DNA of 64,000 nucleotides from contig NZ_CP023747.1 in NCBI RefSeq assembly GCF_008704995.1, forward strand, positions 3,560,501 to 3,624,500. Direction: 5' to 3'. The stretch's first letter is position 1, and each line of letters opens with the position of its first letter. The DNA comes from Streptomyces nodosus. GTDB lineage: Bacteria > Actinomycetota > Actinomycetes > Streptomycetales > Streptomycetaceae. This document shows positions 15,832 to 24,274 of the stretch, in pieces. The notes beneath the pieces are model-generated. The model saw only the letters and a program-made list of their open reading frames with translations. It searched no databases and was not told where the DNA came from. A program made the translations under genes and the position numbers.

Positions 15832-16703
15832 GAGGAGAGTGTCAGCTCCGTCGTGATGGTTTCCCAGAGGGCGTCGAACCAGTTCTGGGACTGGTCGACG
15901 AAGGCCGCGTCCCGTCGGCTCGCCCCACGTTCGAAGGAGAAGAGCAGGGACTTGGCGCCGAAGGCGTCGTACATCTCCAGGGTCCGGCTCTCCACCTCCT
16001 CCTCCCGCCGGGTGAGCATGTAGTACCCGATCAGCGCCTCCGCCCCGTTGAGGAGATAGAGCTTCACCGGCGGGGTGAAGGGCAGCGCCCGGAAGGTCAC
16101 CCGGACGTCGATGCCGTGCGTCGAGCGCAGGGCCAGCAGGTTGTGCCGCAGCACATGCCCCTGGGCGTTGCGCTGTTCCAGCCAGCGCCGGTGGACCGGG
16201 TCGTCGCCTCCGGGGCTCTCGACCGAAGTCGGGAACGCCAGGTCGATCTCCCGTGAGGGCAGCAGGATCCGTACGTCGATGGACCGGGGATGGAGGCGAC
16301 CCTCGTGGATCAGCCGCACCGGTTCCCCGAGCGCCAGCATCAGCGTCTCCGCGGTGAGACAGGCGGCGTCCACCCGGACCTGCGGCACGGCGAACGCCTC
16401 CACCAGCCTCGGTGCCAGACCGACCATCGTGGGCTGCGGCTCGTCCCTGACCGGCCGGGGTACGGCGACCCTGGGCGGGCTGCCCTTGCTGACGTCGCTG
16501 AGCAGTCCGTCCTCCTGGAGCGCGCGCAGGGCCTGGCGGACCGCGCCCCGCTCCACCGCGAACTCCGCCGCCAGTTCGGCCTGGGTGGGCAGGCGGTCGC
16601 CCGCCTTCAGCGCACCGGAACGGATACGGTCCCGCAACGCGTCGGCGATCTCCCGGTACGAGAACCTTCGACTGCCGTTCACTGCGACGTTCTCCTGAGT
16701 CAC
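15828..16703 (-). CDS. devA: GntR-family developmental regulator, DevA-like
   Basis: A 291-residue regulator. Residues 14-82 are a GntR winged helix (SYREIADALRDRIRSGALKA, then LPTQAELAAEFAVERGAVRQ). The rest is a large effector-type domain with LYLLNGAEALIGYYMLTRRE and a C-terminal WFDALWETITTELTLSS. It is paralogous along its whole length to the next gene upstream (devE). GTG 16703 follows TAACGT (16710-16715) by six bases, indicating a leaderless start in the 39-bp gap. The assignment to DevA rests on the adjoining HAD gene and the duplicated GntR pair, which match what is known in S. coelicolor. Confidence 0.85.
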   Translation of the reverse strand: MTQENVAVNGSRRFSYREIADALRDRIRSGALKAGDRLPTQAELAAEFAVERGAVRQALRALQEDGLLSDVSKGSPPRVAVPRPVRDEPQPTMVGLAPRLVEAFAVPQVRVDAACLTAETLMLALGEPVRLIHEGRLHPRSIDVRILLPSREIDLAFPTSVESPGGDDPVHRRWLEQRNAQGHVLRHNLLALRSTHGIDVRVTFRALPFTPPVKLYLLNGAEALIGYYMLTRREEEVESRTLEMYDAFGAKSLLFSFERGASRRDAAFVDQSQNWFDALWETITTELTLSS

Positions 16704-16742
16704 GACCGAACGTTACAACCATCCTTCGCAGGAGAGGCGCCC

Positions 16743-17648
16743 CTATGTCCCGAACTCCAGGTCGGAACTGATGGTCTCCCACAGCGCGTTGAACCACAGA
16801 TGGGACTGCTCCACAAAGGTGGTGTCCCGCAGCCCCGCCCCCTGGGCGAAGGGGAACAGCATGGACCGGGTGCCCTCCGCGTCGTACATCTCCAGGTGCT
16901 CGTGGTCGATCTCGGCGCCGCGGCGGGTCACCGTGTAGTACGCGAACAGCGCCTCCGAGCCGTTGAGCAGATACAGCTTCACCGGCGGGGTGAAGGGCAG
17001 CGCCCGGAAGGCGACATGGACGTCGATGCCGTGCGTACCGCGCAGTGCCAGCAGATTGTGCCGGAGGACCTGACCCTGGGCGTTGCGTTGTTCCAACCAG
17101 TTCCGGTGGACCGGGTCGTCCTCCCCGGGGCCCTCGACCGGCGCGGGGAACGCCAGCTCGATCCGGCCGCTCGGCAGCAGCACGCGTACATCGATCCTGG
17201 CCGGTTTTATGCGCCCCGCGTGAATCTCACGCAACGGCTCGCTCATCGCGAGCGTCAGCGACACGGAGGTCAGACACAGGGCGTCGATCTCCACATGCGG
17301 GGCCGCGAAGGCGCTGGACATCCGCGGGGCCAGTGCGACCGTGGTGGGCTGCGGCGGGGCCTCCGGGCCGGACTCCGTCCCGGGCGCATACCGCGCGACG
17401 GTCGCCGGGCTCCCCTTGGACATGTCGGTGAGCAGATGCTCCGACCTGAGGATGCGCAGCGCCTGCCGTACGGCGCCGCGCTCCACGCCGAACTCCTCCG
17501 CCAGCTCGGCCTGGGTCGGCATGCGCTGACCGGGGCGCAGGACTCCGGAGGTGATCCGGCTGCGCAGTTCGTCCGCCACATCGTGGTGGGACGCCTGTGG
17601 CCGTTGCGCCTTCTTCCGCCCATTGACGGCGGCATTTTCCGGCTCCAC
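16743..17648 (-). CDS. devE: GntR-family regulator, DevA paralogue (DevE-like)
   Basis: A 301-residue paralogue of devA with the same order: winged helix (DVADELRSRITSGVLRPGQR, LPTQAELAEEFGVERGAVRQ-like) and the effector domain with the shared stretch ALPFTPPVKLYLLNG. It ends WFNALWETISSDLEFGT. I chose GTG 17648 because it aligns with the devA start and follows TACCGT (17655-17660) by six bases, as in devA. A GTG at 17669 would add seven residues. Duplicated devA-like genes with distinct developmental roles are known in Streptomyces. Ligand and targets are not known. Confidence 0.83.
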   Translation of the reverse strand: MEPENAAVNGRKKAQRPQASHHDVADELRSRITSGVLRPGQRMPTQAELAEEFGVERGAVRQALRILRSEHLLTDMSKGSPATVARYAPGTESGPEAPPQPTTVALAPRMSSAFAAPHVEIDALCLTSVSLTLAMSEPLREIHAGRIKPARIDVRVLLPSGRIELAFPAPVEGPGEDDPVHRNWLEQRNAQGQVLRHNLLALRGTHGIDVHVAFRALPFTPPVKLYLLNGSEALFAYYTVTRRGAEIDHEHLEMYDAEGTRSMLFPFAQGAGLRDTTFVEQSHLWFNALWETISSDLEFGT

Positions 17649-17733
17649 GGCCAAACGGTACAACTTCACGCCATCTTTGGGCAGTTCAGCGAGAGGTGGT
17701 TATGAGACGACTCCAAACGGAGATAACTGAGAT

Positions 17734-17752
17734 GAAGTTGGTCGCCAACTTC
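17734..17752. promoter_or_regulatory. 19-bp palindrome upstream of devE
   Basis: GAAGTTGG, TCG, CCAACTTC: perfect 8-bp arms, 86 bp upstream of devE. It is followed by a tandem TTGAGCA pair (17759-17775). It lies between divergent devE and the small ORF at 17837, so a regulator bound here could control both. A GntR protein is a reasonable candidate; this is inference. Confidence 0.5.
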
Positions 17753-17836
17753 GGCAAGTTGAGCAATCTTGAGCACAGTTAAACAACATGGTCACCTTTT
17801 CGGGAGGTTGGTGAACGTTCCCGGGCAGGGGACACG

Positions 17837-17974
17837 GTGGCGCTCAAGGCCGGCGACACGGACGGCCGTACTCCCCTCCGGAGGGGAGCCGGGAGCTCGG
17901 TCGGTCCGCCTCGCAGGCAGCACATGCGGTACATGCAGCACCCGCACCACCTGCACCATCACAACGACAACTGA
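17837..17974 (+). CDS. possible 45-residue His-rich small ORF
   Basis: GTG 17837, preceded by AGGGG seven bases upstream, opens a 45-codon frame. The last 16 residues are MRYMQHPHHLHHHNDN; with the preceding QH there are seven histidines in the last 18 residues. The N-terminal part is basic and Gly-rich (MALKAGDTDGRTPLRRGAG). A perfect 18-bp palindrome lies inside the frame. The His-run just before the stop would suit a leader peptide that senses histidine or its tRNA, or a metal-binding peptide. No biosynthetic gene follows on this strand (the next gene, 18082, is on the other strand). I do not recognise a family, and expression is unproven. Confidence 0.4.
   Translation: MALKAGDTDGRTPLRRGAGSSVGPPRRQHMRYMQHPHHLHHHNDN
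17871..17888. repeat. 18-bp perfect palindrome
   Basis: CTCCCCTCCGGAGGGGAG, self-complementary without a loop, inside the small His-rich frame. It could be a protein-binding site or form a cruciform or hairpin in RNA. Confidence 0.6.
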
Positions 17975-18081
17975 ATCACCGGCGAAACAACCACAACTGA
18001 ATCGCTACGGATGAACAGCACAGAAGACATACGAACCAGGCCCGGAGGGAAGGAGCGCCACCCGGGGGATCCCGCAAGGGT

Positions 18082-19365
18082 TCAGAAGACGTCCGGGCAC
18101 CACGGTCGCCTGGACGTACGCAGCAGGGCGTCGGCGACACGGGCGGCGCCCTCTTGCTGTTCCCGCACGCGTCCGAGCGCCGCGAGCCGCACGGCGGACT
18201 CGTCCCCCAGCCACAGGGTCGCCAACTCCGCGACCGACAGGGTCAGATGCGGCTCCCGATCGGTCGGTGTGCAGGCGGCGCCGTCCGGGCCCGCCTCCAG
18301 CAGATAGCGGCCGCCGGCCAGCCCGGCCTCGTCCACGACCTCCAGCACGAGCGCGCCGGAGCCGTCGTACGCACGTGCCTCCAGGGCTCGTACGACGTCC
18401 AGGATGCGCACCCACAGCCAGTCCGCGTAGCTCGTGAGGCGGGCGGCGCGCGGGTCGGGCAGCAGATGCGGCAGCAGATCGTCGGGCGCCCGGTGGCCCG
18501 ACTTGACCGTGGTGACCCAGTCGATCGAGCAGAGATAGTGCCACAGGGCCCGCTCGGCAGCAGGGTCGGTGGTGATCAGGCTCGTGACCTGCGCCGTGTT
18601 CAGCGGCCTCTTGTCGTCGCCCCAGTGGTCGTCGCAGGTGTAGACGGCGAGGCCGTCGATCTCGCCGGTCGGGGAGCGGCGCACGGCGTAGTTGGGCTCG
18701 GTCCAGGTATGGGAGTCGCGATGTATCGCACCCGTGCTGAGCTGCCACCAGCGGTCGTTGCGGGTGACCACGCCGTGCTGTGCACGGCGCAGCCGTTCAT
18801 GGAGTTCGGGGCCGAGCTTGCGGACGTCGGCGCCGTCCACCAGGTCGATGCGGCCACCGTCGTCCACCGCGGGGCGGCGGCGGTCGAGGCCGCTGCGGGG
18901 GACGTCCACGGTCCACTCGGCGGTGTGGGCGGCCGCACCGAAGCCGTAACGGCCGTAGATCGGGTATTCGGCGGCGATCAGCGTGGCGACGACATCGCCG
19001 CGCTCCTTCGCCGCCCGAAGGTCCTGGGCCATCATCCGGGTGAGCAGGCCGCGACGGCGGTGGGTGGCGGTGACGGAGACATTGGTGATGGCGTCGGCGG
19101 GCACCGGCGTGCCGCCGACGGCGGTGAGCTCCTGGTCGAAGGAGCGGAAGGTGGCCACGATCGGGCTGGCCTCGCCGGTGCGCAGCCCGGCGTCGTCGAA
19201 GGCGGCCAGGGTCCGGGACGGCACGACATGGGTGGCGAGGTCGGCGGCGTCGTTGTCCGAGACGACCGGCGGACGCAGAAAGCCGGTGAAAAGGGCACGG
19301 CCCCAGTCCCTGATCTCTGATTCGTCGATCGGGCGTATGTCGATGTCCTTGTGGCGGCGGCTCAT
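18082..19365 (-). CDS. Eis-like GNAT N-acetyltransferase
   Basis: A 427-residue protein with the three-part architecture of the Eis family: N-terminal GNAT domain, a second divergent GNAT domain, and a C-terminal sterol-carrier-like domain. The acetyl-CoA site is [20 protein letters not shown] near residue 95, followed by [12 protein letters not shown]. The middle has [20 protein letters not shown]. The protein ends in Phe (WCPDVF); in Mycobacterium Eis the C-terminal carboxylate takes part in catalysis. Eis acetylates amines including aminoglycosides, but the natural substrate here is unknown. ATG 19365 was chosen over GTG 19371, two codons upstream. Confidence 0.9.
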   Translation of the reverse strand: MSRRHKDIDIRPIDESEIRDWGRALFTGFLRPPVVSDNDAADLATHVVPSRTLAAFDDAGLRTGEASPIVATFRSFDQELTAVGGTPVPADAITNVSVTATHRRRGLLTRMMAQDLRAAKERGDVVATLIAAEYPIYGRYGFGAAAHTAEWTVDVPRSGLDRRRPAVDDGGRIDLVDGADVRKLGPELHERLRRAQHGVVTRNDRWWQLSTGAIHRDSHTWTEPNYAVRRSPTGEIDGLAVYTCDDHWGDDKRPLNTAQVTSLITTDPAAERALWHYLCSIDWVTTVKSGHRAPDDLLPHLLPDPRAARLTSYADWLWVRILDVVRALEARAYDGSGALVLEVVDEAGLAGGRYLLEAGPDGAACTPTDREPHLTLSVAELATLWLGDESAVRLAALGRVREQQEGAARVADALLRTSRRPWCPDVF

Positions 19366-19439
19366 GGACACACGCTAGAACGACGGGGGCGGGGGTGTCG
19401 CGGGATTTCCGGCGCCCCCCCCGGCCGGCCGGCCGTGCC

Positions 19440-20429
19440 TCAGAACGCCGCCCGTATCTCCCCCACCTCACGGCCCCCGCCCAGCAGCGGTGCCCTGCCG
19501 AGGCGTTCCACCACCGGGGCGTCCACCCCCATCAGGGTCAGGGCGCGGGACAGGACCGGGCCCAGCGCCCGGGTCGCCCCGTCGTCGACCTTGAAGGCCA
19601 GGGCCCGGCCGTCGGGCAGCGCCACCGCCTGGACCGCCTCCGCGCCCATCTTCGAGAGGGTGCCGGGCAGTTCGCGCATCAGCCAGGTGTCGGGGCGGCG
19701 GGTCCCCGCGACGTACTCGGGGTGGGCGCGCATCGCATCGGCCACCCGGCGCTCGGCGGTGCCCGGTGCGGCCAGGACGAAGGAGCGGAAGGCACGGGCC
19801 AGGCCGGTGAGGCTGATCGCCATCAGCGGGGCCCCGCAGCCGTCCGTACCGACCGCCGCGACCGGTTCCCCGGCCGCCTCCTCCACCACCGAGTGGATCA
19901 GCTGCTGCAACGGATGCCCGGGGTCGAGGTAGGAGTCCAGCGGCCAGCCGCGCAGCGCGCACACCGCCAGCATCGCCGTGTGCTTTCCCGAGCAGTTCAT
20001 GGTCACCGGCTCGCGCACCGCGCCGGACGCCAGATAGGTCTCGGCCTCCACCGGGTCGAGCGGCAGGTCGGGCGGGCACTGGAGCTGTCCGGCGGTCAGC
20101 CCGTGCTCGGTCAGCATGGTGCGGACCAGGTCCAGATGGAACGCCTCGCCCGAATGACTCGCGGCGGCGAGCGCCAGCCGTTCCCCGGCCAGTTCGAGGC
20201 CCGCCCGCAGCACGCCGGCCGCCTGCATCGGCTTGTTGGAGGAGCGCGGGAAGACCGGTGCCGTCGCATCGCCGAGGGCGAACTCCACGGAACCGTCGGC
20301 GGCGAGCAGCACGAGGCTTCCTCGGTGCCGCCCTTCGACGAACCCGGACCGCACCACCTCGGCGAGCACCGGGGTCGCGGGAGGCAGGGCGGGGGTGGTG
20401 AGTGTGGTGTGCTGAGCGGAAGTCGACAT
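19440..20429 (-). CDS. L-asparaginase II-type protein (PF06089 family)
   Basis: A 329-residue protein resembling the R. etli-type asparaginase family: VEGRHRGSLVLLAADGSVEF near the N-terminus, then VFPRSSNKPMQAAGVLRAGL, AAASHSGEAFHLDLVRTML, MNCSGKHTAMLAVC and VGTDGCGAPLMAISLTGLAR. Members hydrolyse L-asparagine to aspartate and ammonia; the conserved Ser-Lys and Cys motifs expected for that family are all present. No signal peptide, so it is cytosolic. ATG 20429 starts just before the conserved region; the long upstream extension is Pro/Gly-rich and lacks support. Confidence 0.85.
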   Translation of the reverse strand: MSTSAQHTTLTTPALPPATPVLAEVVRSGFVEGRHRGSLVLLAADGSVEFALGDATAPVFPRSSNKPMQAAGVLRAGLELAGERLALAAASHSGEAFHLDLVRTMLTEHGLTAGQLQCPPDLPLDPVEAETYLASGAVREPVTMNCSGKHTAMLAVCALRGWPLDSYLDPGHPLQQLIHSVVEEAAGEPVAAVGTDGCGAPLMAISLTGLARAFRSFVLAAPGTAERRVADAMRAHPEYVAGTRRPDTWLMRELPGTLSKMGAEAVQAVALPDGRALAFKVDDGATRALGPVLSRALTLMGVDAPVVERLGRAPLLGGGREVGEIRAAF

Positions 20430-20650
20430 GGGTGGTGGCCTTCGGGACGGGGACCCGCCCCCGGAGCCGCTCCGCCCGGGCGGTTCCCGTCCGGGCGGGC
20501 CGGGCCCCCGGACCGGGGGAAGGCCTTCACCCGGCGGGTTCCGCCGGCACGGCACCGCGGGCGGCCACGGTCTCTCCCGGGCCGCCGCGACCGCCGGGGT
20601 GTCCGGGGCCGGGGAGGCCTCCGGAGCCCCGGGGCCGCCGTGCACACTCG

Positions 20651-20673
20651 GGGCCCCGGGGTCACCGGGGCCC
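20651..20673 (-). terminator. hairpin after rsiG
   Basis: GGGCCCCGG, GGTCA, CCGGGGCCC: perfect 9-bp stem seven bases beyond the rsiG stop. It is likely the transcription terminator separating rsiG from the asparaginase gene. Confidence 0.65.
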
Positions 20674-20679
20674 TCTGCG

Positions 20680-21312
20680 TCACATGAGCAGGTCGTCTAC
20701 TTGTGCTTCTCCCTCACGGTACCTCCGGGCGATCTCGGCACTGCACCCGTCCGCGGTGCGCTGCAACTGCTGCCGCCGCCGGGAGACCGCCCGCTCGTAC
20801 CGCACCAGACGGCCCATGCCGGCCCCCAACTCCTCGTCCGTGCGCGCCTGGAGGTCCGACAACTCGACCTCGGCGAGCATCTCGGCGGCCAGCCGCCGGT
20901 ACTCCTCGCTGCGCGGTGTGCCGACCGTCACATGGCGGGCCGAGGAGCGCTGGCGGGCCGGAGCGTCCCTGAGGATCTCCGGGAGCCGCTTGACGACCTC
21001 GTCGGGCACCCGGCCCCCGCGCCGGGCCAGTTCCGCCCGCAGGATGTCGATACGGCCCTGGATCAGGCGCCGTACATAGCTGAGATCGGCCTCGTCCCGC
21101 TGGGCGTCCCGGCGCAGCACGCGCACCTCGGCCAGCCGCAGTGCGGTCAGGTCGTGCCGCTGCGGGAACCCCCTGCCCGAGAAGCCCGGAAGAAGGTCCG
21201 CGGGCAGCAGCGGGCTGTCCGTGCGCTGCACGGGCGCCCGGCACTCCCCCACGCCTCCCGCGAGCGCGGGCGCCGCGACCCCGGGCGGCTGCCCGGTGCT
21301 CGGTGTTCTCAT
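20680..21312 (-). CDS. rsiG: RsiG, c-di-GMP-responsive anti-sigma factor for WhiG (AmfC)
   Basis: A 210-residue helical protein. It contains two copies of the c-di-GMP signature E(X)3S(X)2R(X)3Q(X)3D that defines RsiG: E74-S78-R81-Q85-D89 in EADLSYVRRLIQGRID, and E173-S177-R180-Q184-D188 in ERAVSRRRQQLQRTAD. Each motif sits on one helix of the predicted antiparallel coiled coil. In Streptomyces, RsiG bound to c-di-GMP sequesters the sporulation sigma factor WhiG, so low c-di-GMP releases WhiG. AmfC is, to my knowledge, an older name for this protein. ATG 21312 has GAGGGGA ten bases upstream. whiG itself is not in the window. Confidence 0.92.
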   Translation of the reverse strand: MRTPSTGQPPGVAAPALAGGVGECRAPVQRTDSPLLPADLLPGFSGRGFPQRHDLTALRLAEVRVLRRDAQRDEADLSYVRRLIQGRIDILRAELARRGGRVPDEVVKRLPEILRDAPARQRSSARHVTVGTPRSEEYRRLAAEMLAEVELSDLQARTDEELGAGMGRLVRYERAVSRRRQQLQRTADGCSAEIARRYREGEAQVDDLLM

Positions 21313-21639
21313 GTACGTACCGTCCCCTCGACCGGCGCGGCACCCCCCACGGATGCGCCGCAACACAGGCATCGTGCCACCCGAAGTGGCCGCTATGCGC
21401 CTGAGTGCCCCTGATCTGCCCCGGATGGAGGGTTAAGGGGCGATAAGAATGCCCTCGTAAGAAATCACCGCACAGGCGGGGGCGGGCCCTCGTTCAGGGG
21501 CGCGCGAAAGATCCCCGGGGCGCGGTCACCGGCTCTGCGCCGTCGCGCCCTCGGCACCGGCGTGCGGCCGGCGTGACCGATGCGCCCCGGCCCCTTCCCG
21601 GGGCCCGGGGCCAGGGGGCGGCACGGCATGATGGTCCCC

Positions 21640-22065
21640 ATGCGTGCGGTGGTGCAGAGGGTGGACGGCGCGAGCGTCGTCGTGGACGGCGAGACGGTCG
21701 GCGAGATCAGCGGCGAGGGGCTGTGTGTGCTCGTCGGGGTCACCCATGAGGACACCAAGGAGAAGGCGGCCCAGCTCGCCCGCAAGCTCTGGTCGATCCG
21801 GATGCTGCACGACGAGAGGTCCTGCTCCGACATCGACGCACCGCTGCTGGTGATCAGCCAGTTCACGCTCTACGGCGACGCCCGCAAGGGCCGCCGTCCG
21901 ACCTGGAACGCGGCCGCCCCGGGCGATGTCGCCGAGCCGCTGGTCGACGAGGTCGTCGCCCGGCTGCGCTCGCTGGGCGCGACGGTGGCGACGGGCCGGT
22001 TCGGTGCGTCGATGCGGGTGGCGCTGACGAACGACGGCCCGTTCACCGTGCTGCTGGAGATCTAG
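21640..22065 (+). CDS. dtd: D-aminoacyl-tRNA deacylase
   Basis: A 141-residue enzyme that removes D-amino acids (and Gly mischarged on tRNA-Ala) from tRNA. The family signatures are complete: [37 protein letters not shown] (the SQFTL motif) and [17 protein letters not shown] (the NxGP motif, here NDGP). Length is as usual (about 145). ATG 21640 begins the conserved N-terminus. The stop codon TAG lies at the beginning of a hairpin that recurs elsewhere in the window. Confidence 0.96.
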   Translation: MRAVVQRVDGASVVVDGETVGEISGEGLCVLVGVTHEDTKEKAAQLARKLWSIRMLHDERSCSDIDAPLLVISQFTLYGDARKGRRPTWNAAAPGDVAEPLVDEVVARLRSLGATVATGRFGASMRVALTNDGPFTVLLEI

Positions 22066-22102
22066 TGCCGCGACGGACAACGTTTGCCTGTCGGGGCACT
22101 GG
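22062..22102. repeat. stop-codon hairpin, copy 1
   Basis: An imperfect 41-bp inverted repeat that begins CTAGTGCCGCGACGG, has CAACGTTTGCC in the middle and ends GTCGGGGCACTGG. The dtd stop codon is the TAG of the first arm. It is related to the element at 31008-31048 (same ends and same GTTTGCC core) and probably acts as a terminator. Confidence 0.65.
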
Positions 22103-22147
22103 TGCCGCGGCGAACAGGGCCGCGACGGGCCCGGTGACGGGGACCCC

Positions 22148-23113
22148 CTAGGGTTCGACGATCACTTCCTGGGCCGCGGCCGTCGAGTCGGCCATCAGAG
22201 GGGCGTCGACCGGAACGTTCCGCTTGATCAGGGCCAGCGCCACAGGCCCCAGTTCATGGTGGCGCACCGAGGTCGTCACAAAGCCGATCTTGCGTCCCTC
22301 GGGGCCCTCGTCCGCGAGCCGCAGCTCGGTGCCGTGCGGGGGCAGATGGACCTCGCTGCCGTCCAGGTGGAGGAAAACCAGCCGGCGCGGCGGCTTGCCC
22401 AGGTTCTGGACCCGGGCGACCGTCTCCTGGCCGCGGTAGCAGCCCTTCTGCAGATGCACGGCCGTGCCGATCCAGCCCAGTTCGTGCGGGATGGTGCGAT
22501 GGTCGGTCTCGAAGCCGAGACGGGGGCGGTGGTGCTCGACACGCAGCGCCTCATAGGCCAGCAGCCCCGCCGCGGGGCCGTTCTTCCCGGCGTACGACTC
22601 CAGGTCCGCGCGCGGGAGGAAGAGATCACGGCCGTAGGGCGTCTCGCGGACCACCACGCCCTCGGGGGGCTCGGCGATGGAGCCGGCCGGCAGATGCACC
22701 ACGGCGATGTCCCCGGTCCGGTCGGCGACATCGACGCGGTAGAAGAACTTCATGGACTCCAGATAGGCGATCAGCGCGTCCTGGGTGCCGGGCTCGACAT
22801 GGGCCCAGACCGTCTCACCGTCGTCGACCAGATACAGCGCATGCTCGATATGGCCGTGCGCGGACAGCACGAGCGCCTCGGTCGCCTGGTGCGGGGGCAG
22901 TTCGCTGACGTGCTGGGTGAGCAGCAGATGCAGCCAGCTCAGCCGGTCCTCGCCGCTGACGGTGAGCACGCCGCGGTGCGAGAGGTCCACGAACCCGGAG
23001 CCGTCGGCCAGGGCACGCTGCTCACGGAACAGATCGCCGTAGTGGGCGGCGACGCCTTCGTCCACGCCCTCGGCGGGGACGGCGCCGGGCAGGGACAGCA
23101 GAGGACTCTTCAT
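22148..23113 (-). CDS. ygfZ: YgfZ-type folate-binding Fe-S maintenance protein
   Basis: A 321-residue protein of the GCV_T/YgfZ superfamily, which uses tetrahydrofolate to maintain or repair certain iron-sulfur enzymes. The family marker K-G-C-Y-x-G-Q-E is present in LQKGCYRGQETVARVQNLG near residue 225. The N-terminus has DLSHRGVLTVSGEDRLSWLH and the end has the aminomethyltransferase barrel-like segment. ATG 23113 follows TAGGCT (23120-23125) by six bases, so the transcript is probably leaderless. It lies nine bases from the end of nur on the same strand. Confidence 0.93.
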   Translation of the reverse strand: MKSPLLSLPGAVPAEGVDEGVAAHYGDLFREQRALADGSGFVDLSHRGVLTVSGEDRLSWLHLLLTQHVSELPPHQATEALVLSAHGHIEHALYLVDDGETVWAHVEPGTQDALIAYLESMKFFYRVDVADRTGDIAVVHLPAGSIAEPPEGVVVRETPYGRDLFLPRADLESYAGKNGPAAGLLAYEALRVEHHRPRLGFETDHRTIPHELGWIGTAVHLQKGCYRGQETVARVQNLGKPPRRLVFLHLDGSEVHLPPHGTELRLADEGPEGRKIGFVTTSVRHHELGPVALALIKRNVPVDAPLMADSTAAAQEVIVEP

Positions 23114-23122
23114 GGGTCCAGC

Positions 23123-23560
23123 CTACGATGGGGTAGTTGAACCCTTGAGGGAACAGTTACGGCAGCGGCCGAAGATCGCGAAGTGCTTCATGTCCGTGTC
23201 GAAGCCGAAGCTGTCCCGCAGCTTGGCGATGAACTCGGTCGCCACGTCCAGGTCGGCCTCGATGACATCGGTGCAGTCGCGGCACACCAGATGGATGTGG
23301 TGGTGCCGGTCCGCGAGATGGTACGTCGGCGCGCCGTGCCCCAGATGGGCGTGGCTGACCAGCTCGAGCTCCTCCAGGAGCTCCAGGGTCCGGTAGACGG
23401 TGGAGATATTGACCCCGGACGCCGTCTTCCGCACCTCGCAGAGGATGTCGTCGGGGGTCGCGTGCTCCAGCGTGTCCACGGCTTCTAGCACAAGCTGTCG
23501 CTGCGGAGTCAGCCGATAGCCGCGCTGCCTGAGATCGCTCTTCCAGTCGGTGCTCACCAC
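23123..23560 (-). CDS. nur: nickel uptake regulator Nur (Fur family)
   Basis: A 145-residue metalloregulator that represses nickel transport and Fe-SOD, and indirectly permits Ni-SOD, when nickel is present. The sequence MVSTDWKSDLRQRGYRLTPQ is as in the S. coelicolor protein, as I remember it. The ligands reported for the nickel site (H70, H72, H126) and the second metal site (H33, H86, H88, H90) are all present at the same numbers. The DNA-recognition part (NISTVYRTLELLEELELVSH) is intact. C93/C96 and C133/C136 form the Cys pairs. GTG 23560 follows TAGACT (23567-23572) by six bases, so it is likely leaderless. sodN and nik genes are not in the window. Confidence 0.95.
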   Translation of the reverse strand: MVSTDWKSDLRQRGYRLTPQRQLVLEAVDTLEHATPDDILCEVRKTASGVNISTVYRTLELLEELELVSHAHLGHGAPTYHLADRHHHIHLVCRDCTDVIEADLDVATEFIAKLRDSFGFDTDMKHFAIFGRCRNCSLKGSTTPS

Positions 23561-23640
23561 GGTCCCAGTCTAGGACCGGCGGCCGTGTCGTGGTCCGGTC
23601 ATGGACACACCGGTCCGGGAACGGATGCCAGCGCCGCCGC

Positions 23641-24216
23641 CTACTTGAAGAAGGCGATGCCGTCGTCGGGCATGTCGTCGGGGAGGGCCTTCGCCCAGCG
23701 CTCGACGTCCTCCGGGGTGACGACCTTCTTCAGATGGGCCGACATATAGGGGCGCAGCGGGACCTCGGGGGTCTGCTTCTCGCCGACCCACATGAGGTCG
23801 CTCTTGACATACCCGTACAACCGCTTGCCGCCGGTGTAGGGGCCCGAGGCCGCCGTCCGGGCGACGGCGTCCGTGACGAGGTCGATCTGCGGCTTCTTCT
23901 GCGCCATCTCGCCGTACCAGACCTCGACGACCCCGTCGTCGCGGACCATGGTGACCTCGACCTTGCGGTCCGCGTCGATCCGCCAGAAGCCCGCCTCGGA
24001 CTCCAGCGGCCTGACCTTGTTCCCGTCGTTGTCCAGCACCCAGGTGTGGGAGTGGTACTCCAGGAAGTCACGCCCGTCGTGGGTGAAGGAGACCTCCTGC
24101 CCGAAGTTGCACTTCTCGGAGCCGGGGAAGTCGTGCACGCCGGCACCGGCCCAGTTGCCGAGCAGGAAGGCGAGCGGGACGAGGTCCTTGTGGAGGTCGG
24201 ACGGGATCTCGATCAT
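23641..24216 (-). CDS. nitrobindin-like heme-binding (FABP-like) protein
   Basis: A 191-residue all-beta protein of the DUF1794/nitrobindin family. It has the hallmark GxWxGxG in FLLGNWAGAGVHDFPG near residues 18-32 and a ten-strand barrel pattern through FGQEVSFTHDGRDFLEYHS and PLESEAGFWRIDADRKVEV. The candidate heme-ligand His is in MSAHLKKV near residue 160. Bacterial members bind ferric heme and react with peroxynitrite or NO. It follows the small membrane gene at 24373 with a 58-bp gap and could be co-transcribed. Its metal- and redox-related neighbours are nur and ygfZ. Confidence 0.88.
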   Translation of the reverse strand: MIEIPSDLHKDLVPLAFLLGNWAGAGVHDFPGSEKCNFGQEVSFTHDGRDFLEYHSHTWVLDNDGNKVRPLESEAGFWRIDADRKVEVTMVRDDGVVEVWYGEMAQKKPQIDLVTDAVARTAASGPYTGGKRLYGYVKSDLMWVGEKQTPEVPLRPYMSAHLKKVVTPEDVERWAKALPDDMPDDGIAFFK

Positions 24217-24274
24217 GAGCAGCTTTTCGTCGTGGGCGGCGTCGTGGATGTCGTGTACGTCGGGGACGCGGGGA

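Noticed and set aside
15010..17648. Idea that the two GntR genes and HAD hydrolase form a sugar-catabolism operon
   Set aside because: No transport or catabolic enzyme is nearby, and the pair matches the known devA/devB/devE arrangement.
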